Below are positions 34,098 to 43,346 of a stretch of DNA of 64,000 bases, one piece after another. Location of the stretch: contig NZ_RZNH01000004.1 in assembly GCF_013141825.1 (NCBI RefSeq), positions 62,531 through 126,530 on the forward strand, given 5' to 3'. Position 1 is the stretch's first letter; each line of letters starts with the position of its first letter. Below the pieces are notes generated by a model. It saw only the letters and a list, made by a program, of their open reading frames with translations. It was not told the origin of the DNA and did not search any database. A program made the translations under genes and the position numbers. Source of the DNA: Marinifilum caeruleilacunae (GTDB lineage Bacteria; Bacteroidota; Bacteroidia; Bacteroidales; Marinifilaceae).

Positions 34098-34613
34098 TTA
34101 AAAGATAGGCAGGTTAATGGCCAGTCGCCGAATTTGAAAGGCATGCCTTAAACATTTCTCAACAGCACGATAATTCTCCATTGGCTGTAGAATTACAGCT
34201 TCCACTTTCTGATTTTTCTGATTGAAATACCAGGAACGATGATGTCCGTCGTGAACAATGTATCGTATTCTTTTCTCCTGGTACAAATCCCAAACAATGA
34301 TGGGAGGAAATTCCTCTCCTTGCTCAGCAATGTAGTCATGGGCCGCATCTACCATATGAAGTTTTTCATGCTCCAGCCTGGTTTGGCTGGCCCATAACAA
34401 GCCCGGATTCATTGTTTTGGGCGGAAGAATTTTAATGTGCTTCGGATTCAATTGAAACTGAATACTCGCCAGGTTACACAAATTGGCAGTTGTATTTCCC
34501 TTTACCCAATGTGTTCTACCCAGAAAGGCATTGTACCCTCTCTCCCTCTCCTCCTGATCGGTGGAAAGCAGCAACCTGGTAATCTCGAATGGGGATTTTA
34601 TCTGCATCATCAC
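34098..34613 (-). CDS. ParB/sulfiredoxin-superfamily domain protein
   Basis: A 171-residue protein. The C-terminal half has PPIIVWDLYQEKRIRYIVHD followed by GHHRSWYF, which resembles the ParB/Srx fold core (substrate-binding GHHR-type motif). The N-terminal half is unlike ParB and has no DNA-binding helix-turn-helix, so chromosome partitioning is unlikely. Standalone ParB-like domains can be CTPases, nucleases or sulfiredoxins; which applies here is unknown. It is a single gene convergent with DUF3795. Confidence 0.6.
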   Translation of the reverse strand: MMMQIKSPFEITRLLLSTDQEERERGYNAFLGRTHWVKGNTTANLCNLASIQFQLNPKHIKILPPKTMNPGLLWASQTRLEHEKLHMVDAAHDYIAEQGEEFPPIIVWDLYQEKRIRYIVHDGHHRSWYFNQKNQKVEAVILQPMENYRAVEKCLRHAFQIRRLAINLPIF

Positions 34614-34695
34614 CCATTCAAGTTACGAAATGAAAGGTCGGATTAAAAACTTATTCTATCAAACCGAAATTAAATAACAGAATTAGTTCTGCTCA

Positions 34696-36045
34696 CTAAA
34701 ACTGAAGAGTAAATTCGGTGAGCCTGTTTGGCTTAGAACGAACTGCAATGGTTCCACTGTGCAACCTCATAATTTGACGCGAGAGATTCAAACCAATCCC
34801 TGAACCAGCCTCTTTTGTAGTAAAAAATGGGGTAAACACATTATCAATCACCTCTTCGGGAATACCAGCTCCATTATCGCGAATAATGATAAAATTTACT
34901 GGGTTGGCCTCTCCTGTTGATATGCTCAAAGTTTTCTCATCGGAAGTTTTTAAAGCGTCTATAGAATTTCGTACAAGGTTGATGAGCACTTGTGTAATCA
35001 GCTTTTCATCGGCAATTAACTCCTGTCCCTTATCATTTACATGATATTCGAATTGGATATTCTCAGCTTTGAATTCTTCTGCAAATAGTGTCTGAATCTG
35101 CATCAGTAATTTATCCACAGAAATAAGTTCAAAGTGAGGTTTAGGCAAATGAGTCAGGTTTTTATACTCATCAACAAAAGCAATTAAACCTTTGCTTCTT
35201 TTGCGTATGGTTTTTAATCCCATTAGGGTATTCGATATCACACCCTCATCCAATAAGTCCTCATGGCTGTTTTCGCTATTCTTCTCATAAATATCAATCA
35301 AACTACCGGAAAGCATGGAAATCGGGCTTACCGAATTCATTATTTCATGGGTAAATACGCGAATTAACTTGTGCATGGCATCCATTTCTCCTTTATCAAT
35401 TGCATTTTTGATGTCCTGAAATGCTACAACTTTCAATTCTTTCTCTTCCAATTTAAAACTGGTTGCTTTTACTGCCAGTTTTAAAATCCTGTTCTTTACC
35501 AGGTAATTTCTAAGTTTCTGTTTGCCAGATTTTGTTCTTTGCAAAAAATCAGGAAACTCATTATCGATACAGCTTAATTCAGAGATATTGGTAAAATCGT
35601 TCACCAAAAAAAGTTCTTTAAAAGCCGAATTGCATAGTTTCACATTCCCTTTTCTATCGAAAGCAAGCAAGCCAATACCAACCAGCTCCAAGGTATGCTG
35701 AAAGAAAATGAAGTCCTTCTCTTTTTCAATTTTCACCTTCCCAAAAGCCTTGATGATCTGATTGAAGCTCTGGTGCAAATTTTTGAAAGCCTTGTCATTT
35801 CTCTTTTCGTTGAATACCAAAGTGGAATCCTGGTATTGAAAAGCATCGAAAAATCGCGATAGATCGTGATTGGTTTTGTTGACGTAATGAAGCAAATAGA
35901 GAATTTGTAACACCCACAAAACCACCAGGCTACCAGTTGTTACAAGCATGTACTCCTGCGAATACACATAGAAAAACAACAAGGGTGTGATCGAAATCAA
36001 TATCACCTGCAGGACTATCCCAAAATAGAATCGCTTATAAATCAT
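34696..36045 (-). CDS. NtrY-like sensor histidine kinase
   Basis: A 449-residue membrane sensor. Two helices lie near the N-terminus (about 8-30 and 34-52) with almost no periplasmic loop, then a PAS-like region (QHTLELVGIGLLAFDRKGNV). The kinase core has phospho-acceptor His in IRVFTHEIMNSVSPI, N box QVLINLVRNSIDAL and G boxes RDNGAGIPEE and GSGIGLNLSRQIM. It overlaps the 3' end of the response regulator gene by 11 bases, so it pairs with it. The signal is unknown; the divergent ABC exporter genes are its likely target. Confidence 0.92.
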   Translation of the reverse strand: MIYKRFYFGIVLQVILISITPLLFFYVYSQEYMLVTTGSLVVLWVLQILYLLHYVNKTNHDLSRFFDAFQYQDSTLVFNEKRNDKAFKNLHQSFNQIIKAFGKVKIEKEKDFIFFQHTLELVGIGLLAFDRKGNVKLCNSAFKELFLVNDFTNISELSCIDNEFPDFLQRTKSGKQKLRNYLVKNRILKLAVKATSFKLEEKELKVVAFQDIKNAIDKGEMDAMHKLIRVFTHEIMNSVSPISMLSGSLIDIYEKNSENSHEDLLDEGVISNTLMGLKTIRKRSKGLIAFVDEYKNLTHLPKPHFELISVDKLLMQIQTLFAEEFKAENIQFEYHVNDKGQELIADEKLITQVLINLVRNSIDALKTSDEKTLSISTGEANPVNFIIIRDNGAGIPEEVIDNVFTPFFTTKEAGSGIGLNLSRQIMRLHSGTIAVRSKPNRLTEFTLQF

Positions 36046-37405
36046 ACTTCTTGATTTTATCGTAAAGGGTGGAACGATTAATTCCCAACTCTTTTGCAGC
36101 CAAACTCATATTGCCACCTGTAAACTGAATGGCTTTTTCGATCAACACTTTTTCATTGTCTAAGAGATTAAAGCTATCGGGCATCAGTTCTTTTTTCTTC
36201 AAGCTTTCCCCAATCAGAATATCCTCAGCCTGTAAATTTACCGAATCATTTAAAATCACCGTTTTCTCCATTACATGTTGCAGTTCCCTGATATTCCCGG
36301 GCCATTTGTGTTTTTCCAGTTTAGTCAGAGCCGCTTTATTCAATTCCATGGCTGGTTTATCGTATTGTTTCGTGAATTTATCCAAATAGAAATTCGACAA
36401 TTCACCAATATCTTCCTGTCGTTCCATTAATGACGGAAGTTCGAGGGAAATGGTATTAATTCGGTACAGCAAATCTTCCCTGAATAATGAATCGGCAACC
36501 ATTTGATGCAAATTGCAATTGGTAGCCGCTATAATTCTCACATCAATTTCTATTGGCGTACTTCCCCCTACCGGGATAATTTCTTTGCGCTGAATTGCTG
36601 TTAGCAGTTTTGTTTGCAAGTGTAGAGGCACATTCCCAATCTCGTCCAAAAACAGTGTTCCTCCCGATGCCAGTTCGAATCGTCCCATTCTGTCTTCTTT
36701 GGCATCGGTAAAAGCTCCTTTCTTATGACCAAACAGTTCGCTTTCAAACAAGGACTCAGAAATCGCACCCAAATCGACATGTACAAAAACCTGCTCATTT
36801 CTTTTAGAGCGCAGGTGAACTTCTCTTGCGACTACTTCTTTTCCGGTGCCGTTCTCTCCGGTTATTAAAATATTGGCATCGGTACCGGCAACTTTATCAA
36901 CCGTTCGAAACACTTCCTGCATTCTTGCCGATTTTCCAATAACAAAACTCTTGTTTCGGTTGATTTCCTGGTTCAGCCTCTTTTGTTTCTTTTTTAAACT
37001 TTTGATTTCCATTTTGGAGCATCGAAGCTTGTAGGCTGATAAAAGGGTGGAAAGAATATGCTTTTCATCCCAGGATTTTTGCACAAAATCAACTGCTCCT
37101 TCCTTCATTGCCTTTACTGCCAATTCTATATCACCATAGGCAGTGATAAATACCACACAAGCATTCTTGTCGTATTCTAATATCTGGCTTAACCAATACA
37201 AGCCTTCGTTACCGGAGTTTATCCCTGCACGAAAATTCATATCAAGCATAATTACATCATATTCCTTCTCCCGAAGTTTGGACAAGAGCAAATTCGGATT
37301 GTTGATGGTATCTACCAATTCGAAGTGTGGTTTTAAGAACAGCTGAAAAGCAAACAACAACTCTTCGTTGTCGTCTACAATGAGTAGTTTCCCTTTTTTA
37401 GGCAT
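36035..37405 (-). CDS. NtrC-family sigma-54-dependent response regulator
   Basis: A 456-residue activator with three domains: receiver (Asp in YDVIMLDMNFRAG, about residue 56), AAA+ (Walker A ITGENGTGKEVVAREVH, sigma-54 contact loop GAFTDAKED, Walker B GGTLFLDEIGNV), and a Fis-type helix-turn-helix (MSLAAKELGINRSTLYDKI). The contact loop has GAFTDA instead of GAFTGA, a variant seen in other family members. It starts 181 bases from the divergent ABC ATPase gene; the gap holds two matching palindromes and a sigma-54-like promoter. Confidence 0.94.
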   Translation of the reverse strand: MPKKGKLLIVDDNEELLFAFQLFLKPHFELVDTINNPNLLLSKLREKEYDVIMLDMNFRAGINSGNEGLYWLSQILEYDKNACVVFITAYGDIELAVKAMKEGAVDFVQKSWDEKHILSTLLSAYKLRCSKMEIKSLKKKQKRLNQEINRNKSFVIGKSARMQEVFRTVDKVAGTDANILITGENGTGKEVVAREVHLRSKRNEQVFVHVDLGAISESLFESELFGHKKGAFTDAKEDRMGRFELASGGTLFLDEIGNVPLHLQTKLLTAIQRKEIIPVGGSTPIEIDVRIIAATNCNLHQMVADSLFREDLLYRINTISLELPSLMERQEDIGELSNFYLDKFTKQYDKPAMELNKAALTKLEKHKWPGNIRELQHVMEKTVILNDSVNLQAEDILIGESLKKKELMPDSFNLLDNEKVLIEKAIQFTGGNMSLAAKELGINRSTLYDKIKKYDL

Positions 37406-37447
37406 AAAAAGAAGTTTTAATAAAATTCGAACTTAAAGTTAGCATAT

Positions 37448-37464
37448 TGTTGGCATTGACAACA
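37448..37464. promoter_or_regulatory. upstream activator site 1 (candidate)
   Basis: TGTTGGCATTGACAACA, an imperfect palindrome with TGTTG/CAACA arms, between the divergent regulator and ABC transporter genes. It shares the pattern TGTTGGnATTnnCnACA with site 2. It is about 120 bases upstream of the predicted transcription start, as expected for enhancer-bound NtrC-type proteins. Confidence 0.6.
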
Positions 37465-37469
37465 GGGAG

Positions 37470-37486
37470 TGTTGGAATTTCCGACA
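37470..37486. promoter_or_regulatory. upstream activator site 2 (candidate)
   Basis: TGTTGGAATTTCCGACA, a near-perfect palindrome (one mismatched pair across arms TGTTGGAA/TTCCGACA). Its centre is 22 bases from that of site 1, two helical turns, so both dimers would bind the same DNA face. Confidence 0.62.
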
Positions 37487-37538
37487 CAATAAAAATCACT
37501 AAAAACATAACGCACTGATTATCAATCATTATTTTATT

Positions 37539-37556
37539 TGGCACATCAATTGGCAT
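37539..37556 (+). promoter_or_regulatory. sigma-54-like promoter of the ABC transporter operon
   Basis: TGGCAC, five bases, then TTGGCA. This resembles the -24/-12 consensus TGGCAC-N5-TTGCA, with an extra G in the -12 half (either a mismatch or one extra base of spacing). Transcription would start about 20 bases before the ATPase ATG at 37587. The adjacent NtrC-type activator supports it. Confidence 0.5.
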
Positions 37557-37586
37557 AAAACAGGCGAACCTTTAAAATTTAAAATA

Positions 37587-38300
37587 ATGATTGTTACACA
37601 AGATCTATGTAAGATTTTTAGAACAGAAGAAATAGAAACTTCGGCACTAAACAATGTAAACATCCACATTAAAAAAGGAGAGTTTGTAGCCATTATGGGA
37701 CCATCGGGTTGCGGTAAATCCACACTCTTAAATATTATCGGATTATTGGATAATCCCAGTAATGGAAATTACATTTTCAATGAAATTAATGTTTCTGAAA
37801 AATCGGAGAAACAAAGAACAAAATTCAGAAAAGGAAATATTGGATTTATTTTCCAGAGTTTTAACCTGATTGACGAGTTAACAGTTTTCGAAAATGTTGA
37901 GCTTCCTTTGGTTTACATGGGATTGCCGGCATCGCAAAGAAAAGCAAAAGTGAAGGAAACTTTGGAAAGAATGAACATTGCTCATCGTGCAAAACACTAT
38001 CCTCAGCAATTATCGGGTGGACAACAGCAGCGTGTAGCCATTGCCCGTGCGGTAGTCACAGAACCAAAATTGATATTGGCCGATGAGCCAACCGGTAACC
38101 TCGATTCAAGAAATGGTAGCGAAGTAATGGAGCTACTAAAGGAACTCAACCAGGCAGGAACAACCGTAATAATGGTAACTCACTCGGTGCGCGATGCAGA
38201 ATATGCCGACAGGGTAATTCACCTCTTCGACGGACAAATTGTTTCTGAAAACCTAAAGGATAGAGAAAGCATTCAAAAAGCAGTAGAGTCACTATCATAA
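37587..38300 (+). CDS. ABC transporter ATP-binding protein (MacB/LolD type)
   Basis: A 237-residue ATPase. Walker [12 protein letters not shown] (about residues 37-47), signature [14 protein letters not shown], Walker [14 protein letters not shown] and the switch His in MVTHS are all present. Sequence style ([30 protein letters not shown]) matches the MacB/LolD/FtsE group, which drives mechanotransmission-type transporters. It is the only ATPase here and is followed by three permease genes on the same strand, so it may serve all three. Likely under sigma-54 control. Confidence 0.95.
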   Translation: MIVTQDLCKIFRTEEIETSALNNVNIHIKKGEFVAIMGPSGCGKSTLLNIIGLLDNPSNGNYIFNEINVSEKSEKQRTKFRKGNIGFIFQSFNLIDELTVFENVELPLVYMGLPASQRKAKVKETLERMNIAHRAKHYPQQLSGGQQQRVAIARAVVTEPKLILADEPTGNLDSRNGSEVMELLKELNQAGTTVIMVTHSVRDAEYADRVIHLFDGQIVSENLKDRESIQKAVESLS

Positions 38301-38347
38301 ATTTTGCCTTTACAAATCATAAACTTTACTAATTTTAAGGTCTGAAT

Positions 38348-40774
38348 ATGAAAAGCAATGGAATTTACACTTTCATTCAAACCCATATCAGCCCCCAGGC
38401 ACTAAATAAATACAATATGTTTTTGTACAAACTTAAACTCGCGATAAGAAGTTTAGCCAAAGATAAGCTCAACTCTTTTATTAACATATTCGGATTGGCA
38501 GTTGGGATGGCTGCGGTAATCCTGATTTCGGTTTTTATCCAATATGAATTAAGCTATGATAAGTTCAATTCTAAATTTGATAGAACCTATCGATTGATTT
38601 CACAATTGGGAATGGAAACTGCCGATGATTACTCTATCAACCGAAGGTTAAATCATGAAAAGTTTAAAGAAAACATACCTGGTCTGGAGGAAATCACGCA
38701 GCTTCAGCGTGGTTGGCAATGTGAAATTATTAAAGAGAACAAACGCTTTTACAATTTCACTGTAAGATTTGCCGATGACAATTTCCATAAAGTTTTTGAT
38801 CTGGATTACATTCACGGTAATCCGAATACAGCACTGGTAGATATTACAAATATTGTGCTAAGTGAAAAAACGGCTAAAACCATATTTGGCCGAACTGATG
38901 TGGTGGGCGAACAGTTAATTGTTGAAGGACAAGATTGTACAATTAGTGGGGTTGCAAAAAATACTCCAGGCAACTCACAATTCGATTTTGATGTTCTAGC
39001 TCCTTTAGAAATTATGTATCCTATTGATTCCAAGTCGGGCCTGGAATTTTTTACTTATGCTGTTGTAAAAGAAGGAGTGGACACAGAAATCACGCTAAAA
39101 AATATATTATCGGAATACCGAAAAATTATTGATGGATTTCAGGAAAGTGGCTATAAAACCGGAGCCTATTTTCAGAAACTTGGTGAGGTGCATTTACATT
39201 CTAAAAAATTACACAGCATTACACCTTCAGGTAATATTGAAATGGTGTTAATGTATACATTTCTTGCTGCCTTGATATTAATTATTGCAATGATCAATTT
39301 CATTAATATCATGACCGTTCAATACGAAGGAAAAATTAAAGAAATAGGAATGCGTAAAGCAATTGGAGCTACTCGTTGGGAATTAATAAAACTCTTTGTG
39401 GGTAAATCTATTCTACTAACATCAATTGCACTAATTCTAGGGGTGGTATTGGCCGAAATATTCCTGCCACATTTCAAAAATTTGGTTCATCGCGATTTGG
39501 CTATGGATTATGCCAACAATATCTGGTTGAGTATTGGCTTGCCTGTTTTAGCAGTTCTTGTAGGTATTATTTCCGGAACCTATCCAGCTATTTTTATTTC
39601 AAAACCAACGCCATCAGCGGCATTACAAGGAGGCCTGTCAAAAACAAATGGCAGAAATGCACTTACAAAATTTTTGGTGGTTTTTCAGTTCACGGTATCA
39701 TTGGCTTTAATATCGACCCTTTACATTCTAAACAAGCAAATTAATTATATGAGAATGGCCGATTTGGGCTTCAATCCTGAAAAGGTAATTGCAATAGGAA
39801 ATATCAATTCCAAATTAAGTAAATCCTATTATGCAATTAAAGATGAGCTTTTAAAATCGCCTGTCATCCAGCATGTTTCAGCTTCGGATCATATGCCTGG
39901 TGGAGCAGCCAGTGGAGAATCATTTAGTGTTCTTGGGCAGGATGAAGATAAAGTGAAACCATTTAGTTCTTACAGGGTACAGCCCGATTATTTTAAAACC
40001 GTAGGAATAGAATTAACACAAGGTAAGTCATTTAAGGAAACAGGAAACTTCAATCAAAAAGGCATCATCATAAACGAAGCGGGAGTGAAATTTTTAAATG
40101 TCGATAATGTTATTGGATTGAATGTAGAATATCATGGAGAAGTTCAGGAAATTATTGGTGTTGTGAAAGATTTCAACTATTCCTCATTGCGTTCTAAAAT
40201 TAAACCATTAATGTTTTCGCACAACAGCTTTGAAATGGTTAACACAATTATTATTCGTTATTATGGAGATAACCTAAAGCAGGTCTTGGCCGAAACTGAT
40301 CGCATCTTCCAAAAATTCGATCCTGGTTATGCAATTTCATACACATTAATCGATGACTTTTGCAAAAGCAAATACAAAAAGGAAGAAGAATCATCTGAAC
40401 TTTTAAGCTATGCCTCATTAATCTCCTTAATCCTTGCCATTTTAGGTCTTTACGCACTATCTCTTTTTATGGTACAAAAGCGCACCAAAGAGATCGGTAT
40501 CAGGAAAGTAAATGGTGCAAGCGAATGGCAAATTACCTCACTTTTATTTTCAACCTTCTCGAAATGGCTGGGCATTGCTTTTGTGATCGCTGTTCCAATC
40601 TCCTACTTCATCATGAACAATTGGCTGCAGCAGTTTGCCTATCATATCGAAATAGGTCCATTGCCATTCATCATAGCGGGAATTGTTACTGGCTTATTTG
40701 CTCTTATAACAGTAGGCAGACAAACCTGGAAAGCAGCCAATCAAAATCCAATAGAATCATTACGATACGAATAA
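38348..40774 (+). CDS. FtsX/MacB-like ABC permease 1
   Basis: An 808-residue permease with the Bacteroidota double-unit layout: helix, large periplasmic MacB-PCD domain, three-helix FtsX bundle, helix, second periplasmic domain, second FtsX bundle. KLKLAIRSLAKDKLNSFINI begins the conserved core. The end QNPIESLRYE is shared by all three permeases here. An AAGG lies near the ATG at 38348; the ATG at 38417 would remove a 23-residue extension absent from its paralogues and is also plausible. The substrate is unknown: peptide, lipoprotein or antimicrobial export. Confidence 0.9.
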   Translation: MKSNGIYTFIQTHISPQALNKYNMFLYKLKLAIRSLAKDKLNSFINIFGLAVGMAAVILISVFIQYELSYDKFNSKFDRTYRLISQLGMETADDYSINRRLNHEKFKENIPGLEEITQLQRGWQCEIIKENKRFYNFTVRFADDNFHKVFDLDYIHGNPNTALVDITNIVLSEKTAKTIFGRTDVVGEQLIVEGQDCTISGVAKNTPGNSQFDFDVLAPLEIMYPIDSKSGLEFFTYAVVKEGVDTEITLKNILSEYRKIIDGFQESGYKTGAYFQKLGEVHLHSKKLHSITPSGNIEMVLMYTFLAALILIIAMINFINIMTVQYEGKIKEIGMRKAIGATRWELIKLFVGKSILLTSIALILGVVLAEIFLPHFKNLVHRDLAMDYANNIWLSIGLPVLAVLVGIISGTYPAIFISKPTPSAALQGGLSKTNGRNALTKFLVVFQFTVSLALISTLYILNKQINYMRMADLGFNPEKVIAIGNINSKLSKSYYAIKDELLKSPVIQHVSASDHMPGGAASGESFSVLGQDEDKVKPFSSYRVQPDYFKTVGIELTQGKSFKETGNFNQKGIIINEAGVKFLNVDNVIGLNVEYHGEVQEIIGVVKDFNYSSLRSKIKPLMFSHNSFEMVNTIIIRYYGDNLKQVLAETDRIFQKFDPGYAISYTLIDDFCKSKYKKEEESSELLSYASLISLILAILGLYALSLFMVQKRTKEIGIRKVNGASEWQITSLLFSTFSKWLGIAFVIAVPISYFIMNNWLQQFAYHIEIGPLPFIIAGIVTGLFALITVGRQTWKAANQNPIESLRYE

Positions 40775-40792
40775 GTATGTATTGACAAGTTA

Positions 40793-40834
40793 GCGCAAAC
40801 AGCCAGACTGTAAAACATGATGATTTGTTTGCGC
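40793..40834. repeat. inverted repeat between permeases 1 and 2
   Basis: GCGCAAAC (40793-40800) and GTTTGCGC (40827-40834) are a perfect 8-bp inverted repeat 26 bases apart in the 98-base gap. It could be an mRNA hairpin or a regulator site; it has no T-run and is not a terminator. Confidence 0.4.
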
Positions 40835-40872
40835 ATTACAACCCATTAACCAACAATTAAAACAACAGAATA

Positions 40873-43272
40873 ATGATCTGGAATAACCTTAAAATAGCCA
40901 TTCGAAATCTGTGGCGAGATAAAGTTTTTTCACTGATTAACATTAGTGGTTTAGCAATAGGATTAGCTTGTTGTATCATTATATTTCTATTTGTTAGTAA
41001 CGAATTAAGTTACGACAAGCACCATAAAGATTACCAGCAAATTTATAGACTTGGTATAGAAGGAAAGTTGGGTGAAACTGAGATGAAAGGACCTTTTACC
41101 GCCAATCCAATGGCACCTGCCCTGCTTCTCGAATTCCCTGAGGTAGAAGAAGCTGTGCGAATGCGTCGTGGAAATCATATCATTCAAAACCAGGAGAATA
41201 TTTTCAACGAAAACAGATTATTTTGGGTTGACTCAACCTTCTTTAACATTTTCGGGGCAGAATTCATATTCGGTAATTCCGACAAAGCACTCAGTGAATC
41301 GAGGCAAATGGTTATTACCAGGAGTATTGCAATAAAATATTTTGGTCATATTGATGTGCTTGGAAAAAGCCTGAAGTTAAATCAAAATCAAGACTATACA
41401 ATATCTGCTGTTATTGAAGACTGTCCTTCTAACACCCACTTTCATTTTGAATTTCTGCTACCTTATTTTGATCTTCCTTCTTCCAGGGATAATTTTTGGC
41501 TAAACGATGGCAAGTACACCTATGTAAAGTTAAAAAAGGGAACCAGACAAGCTGATTTTGATCAAAAGCTGCATACGCTTGTTACAAAATATGTTGCACC
41601 TGCCTTAAAAAGAGGTTTGAACATCAATTATGAGGACATGGTAAAAGATGGAAATTACTATCGTTTTTACTCTCGTCCGATAACAGATATTCATTTGCAT
41701 TCTCATTCTAATTTTGAACTGGGCAACAATGGCGACATTGTAAATGTAAGCTTGTTTACCATTATCGCCCTTATGATATTGGTAATTGCCTGTATCAATT
41801 TCACCAATTTAAGTACAGCCAAATCGAGCAAGAGAGCAAAAGAAATTGGCGTACGAAAATCCTTGGGCTCTTCTAAAGGCCGCCTGATTTCTCAATTCCT
41901 TTTTGAATCGGTATTGCTTAGCTTAATTGCCTTTACTTTTGCCATGATTATTGTAGAATTCATTCTGCCTTTCACTTCAACTTTAATTGGCAAAGAATTG
42001 ATATCCGATTATATCAGCAATCCTCAATTGTTTTTCATTTTCCTTGGAATTTCAATTATCACCGGATTGTTATCGGGAACATATGCTGCCTTTTTCCTCT
42101 CATCTTTCAAGCCAGCAAAAGTTCTTAAGGGAGATCTTTCGAAAGGAAAAAACAATTTACTGCTTCGAAAATCACTCGTTATTTTCCAATTCAGCATTTC
42201 CATTTTTCTGTTTATTGCCACATTCACTGTTTACAAGCAAATGCAATACATACAGGAAAAAAAGTTAGGCTTTAAAAAGGAAAATGTTTTGGTTTTGGAA
42301 AATGCCGATGAAATCAATGATATCGATAGTTTTAAGGAGAGGATTCAATCCTATCCAGGTGTAATCAATTCGACTTTTGCTTCAGCTATTCCTGGTGAAT
42401 TTTTGAATGGTAATATTATTGGCCGAAAAGCAGATTTAGATCCAAATCAATATAGTTTTAGAAGAATTAGTGCCGATGCAGATTATAAAAAAACACTGCA
42501 GCTTGAATTGGTCGAAGGTCGATTTTTCAAGCATGAGATTGCCTCCGATTCATCCAATGTACTCATTAATGAAGCTGGGGTCAAAGAATTGGGCTTAGTC
42601 AATCCGATTGGTGAAATCATAGCACGTGGAGTATCGCGCCCATTAACAATTATTGGTGTGGTAAAAGATATGCATGGGGATACCTTTCGAAATAGAATTC
42701 TACCTACAATTATTCTGCCCGAAAGTATGGAAAGTCAAAGTCGTCTTGCGATTCGATATCATGCCAATAGTGAAAAAGAAATCCTATCGAATATTCAAAA
42801 GGAATGGAATAATTACACAACTGGAGTCCCTTTCAAATATTACCATTTAAATCAGCTAATCCATGATTTGCACAAAGAGGAATATGCTACAATGAGAACA
42901 TTTACCGTTTTTGCTTTTCTATCCATATTTATTGCCATTCTTGGCTTACTTGGCCTGAGCTCCTACGCAACAGAACAGAGAATAAAAGAGATTGGGATCA
43001 GAAAAACTCTGGGATCATCTGTTGGAGGAATCATTAAACTAATGAACAAAGACTTTTTACAATGGATATTGATTTCCATTGCGATTACTTCGCCTATCGC
43101 CTATTATTTTATGTCGAAATGGCTGGAAAATTTTGTTTACAGGGCCAGTTTGGATGTTTGGATTTTTATTGCCTCCGGTTTGCTTTCTATAGTAATTGCA
43201 GCAATTACAATTTCCATTCAAACCTGGAAAGCTGCAAATCAAAATCCGGTAGAATCCTTACGATACGAATAA
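40873..43272 (+). CDS. FtsX/MacB-like ABC permease 2
   Basis: A 799-residue permease of the same two-unit layout as its neighbours. It begins MIWNNLKIAIRNLWRDKVFS, followed by the first membrane helix, and ends NPVESLRYE. FtsX bundles are recognisable around TNLSTAKSSKRAKEIGVRKS (coupling-helix region) and TEQRIKEIGIRKTLGSS. It is closer to permease 3 than to permease 1: the two share nearly the same first 40 bases. It sits 98 bases after permease 1 and 74 before permease 3. Confidence 0.92.
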   Translation: MIWNNLKIAIRNLWRDKVFSLINISGLAIGLACCIIIFLFVSNELSYDKHHKDYQQIYRLGIEGKLGETEMKGPFTANPMAPALLLEFPEVEEAVRMRRGNHIIQNQENIFNENRLFWVDSTFFNIFGAEFIFGNSDKALSESRQMVITRSIAIKYFGHIDVLGKSLKLNQNQDYTISAVIEDCPSNTHFHFEFLLPYFDLPSSRDNFWLNDGKYTYVKLKKGTRQADFDQKLHTLVTKYVAPALKRGLNINYEDMVKDGNYYRFYSRPITDIHLHSHSNFELGNNGDIVNVSLFTIIALMILVIACINFTNLSTAKSSKRAKEIGVRKSLGSSKGRLISQFLFESVLLSLIAFTFAMIIVEFILPFTSTLIGKELISDYISNPQLFFIFLGISIITGLLSGTYAAFFLSSFKPAKVLKGDLSKGKNNLLLRKSLVIFQFSISIFLFIATFTVYKQMQYIQEKKLGFKKENVLVLENADEINDIDSFKERIQSYPGVINSTFASAIPGEFLNGNIIGRKADLDPNQYSFRRISADADYKKTLQLELVEGRFFKHEIASDSSNVLINEAGVKELGLVNPIGEIIARGVSRPLTIIGVVKDMHGDTFRNRILPTIILPESMESQSRLAIRYHANSEKEILSNIQKEWNNYTTGVPFKYYHLNQLIHDLHKEEYATMRTFTVFAFLSIFIAILGLLGLSSYATEQRIKEIGIRKTLGSSVGGIIKLMNKDFLQWILISIAITSPIAYYFMSKWLENFVYRASLDVWIFIASGLLSIVIAAITISIQTWKAANQNPVESLRYE

Positions 43273-43346
43273 AAAACCAAACATGCTTTTAATTCCGGCA
43301 CCACACCAACAAGCCACTTTTAACCCCATTAATTAAAACGACACCC

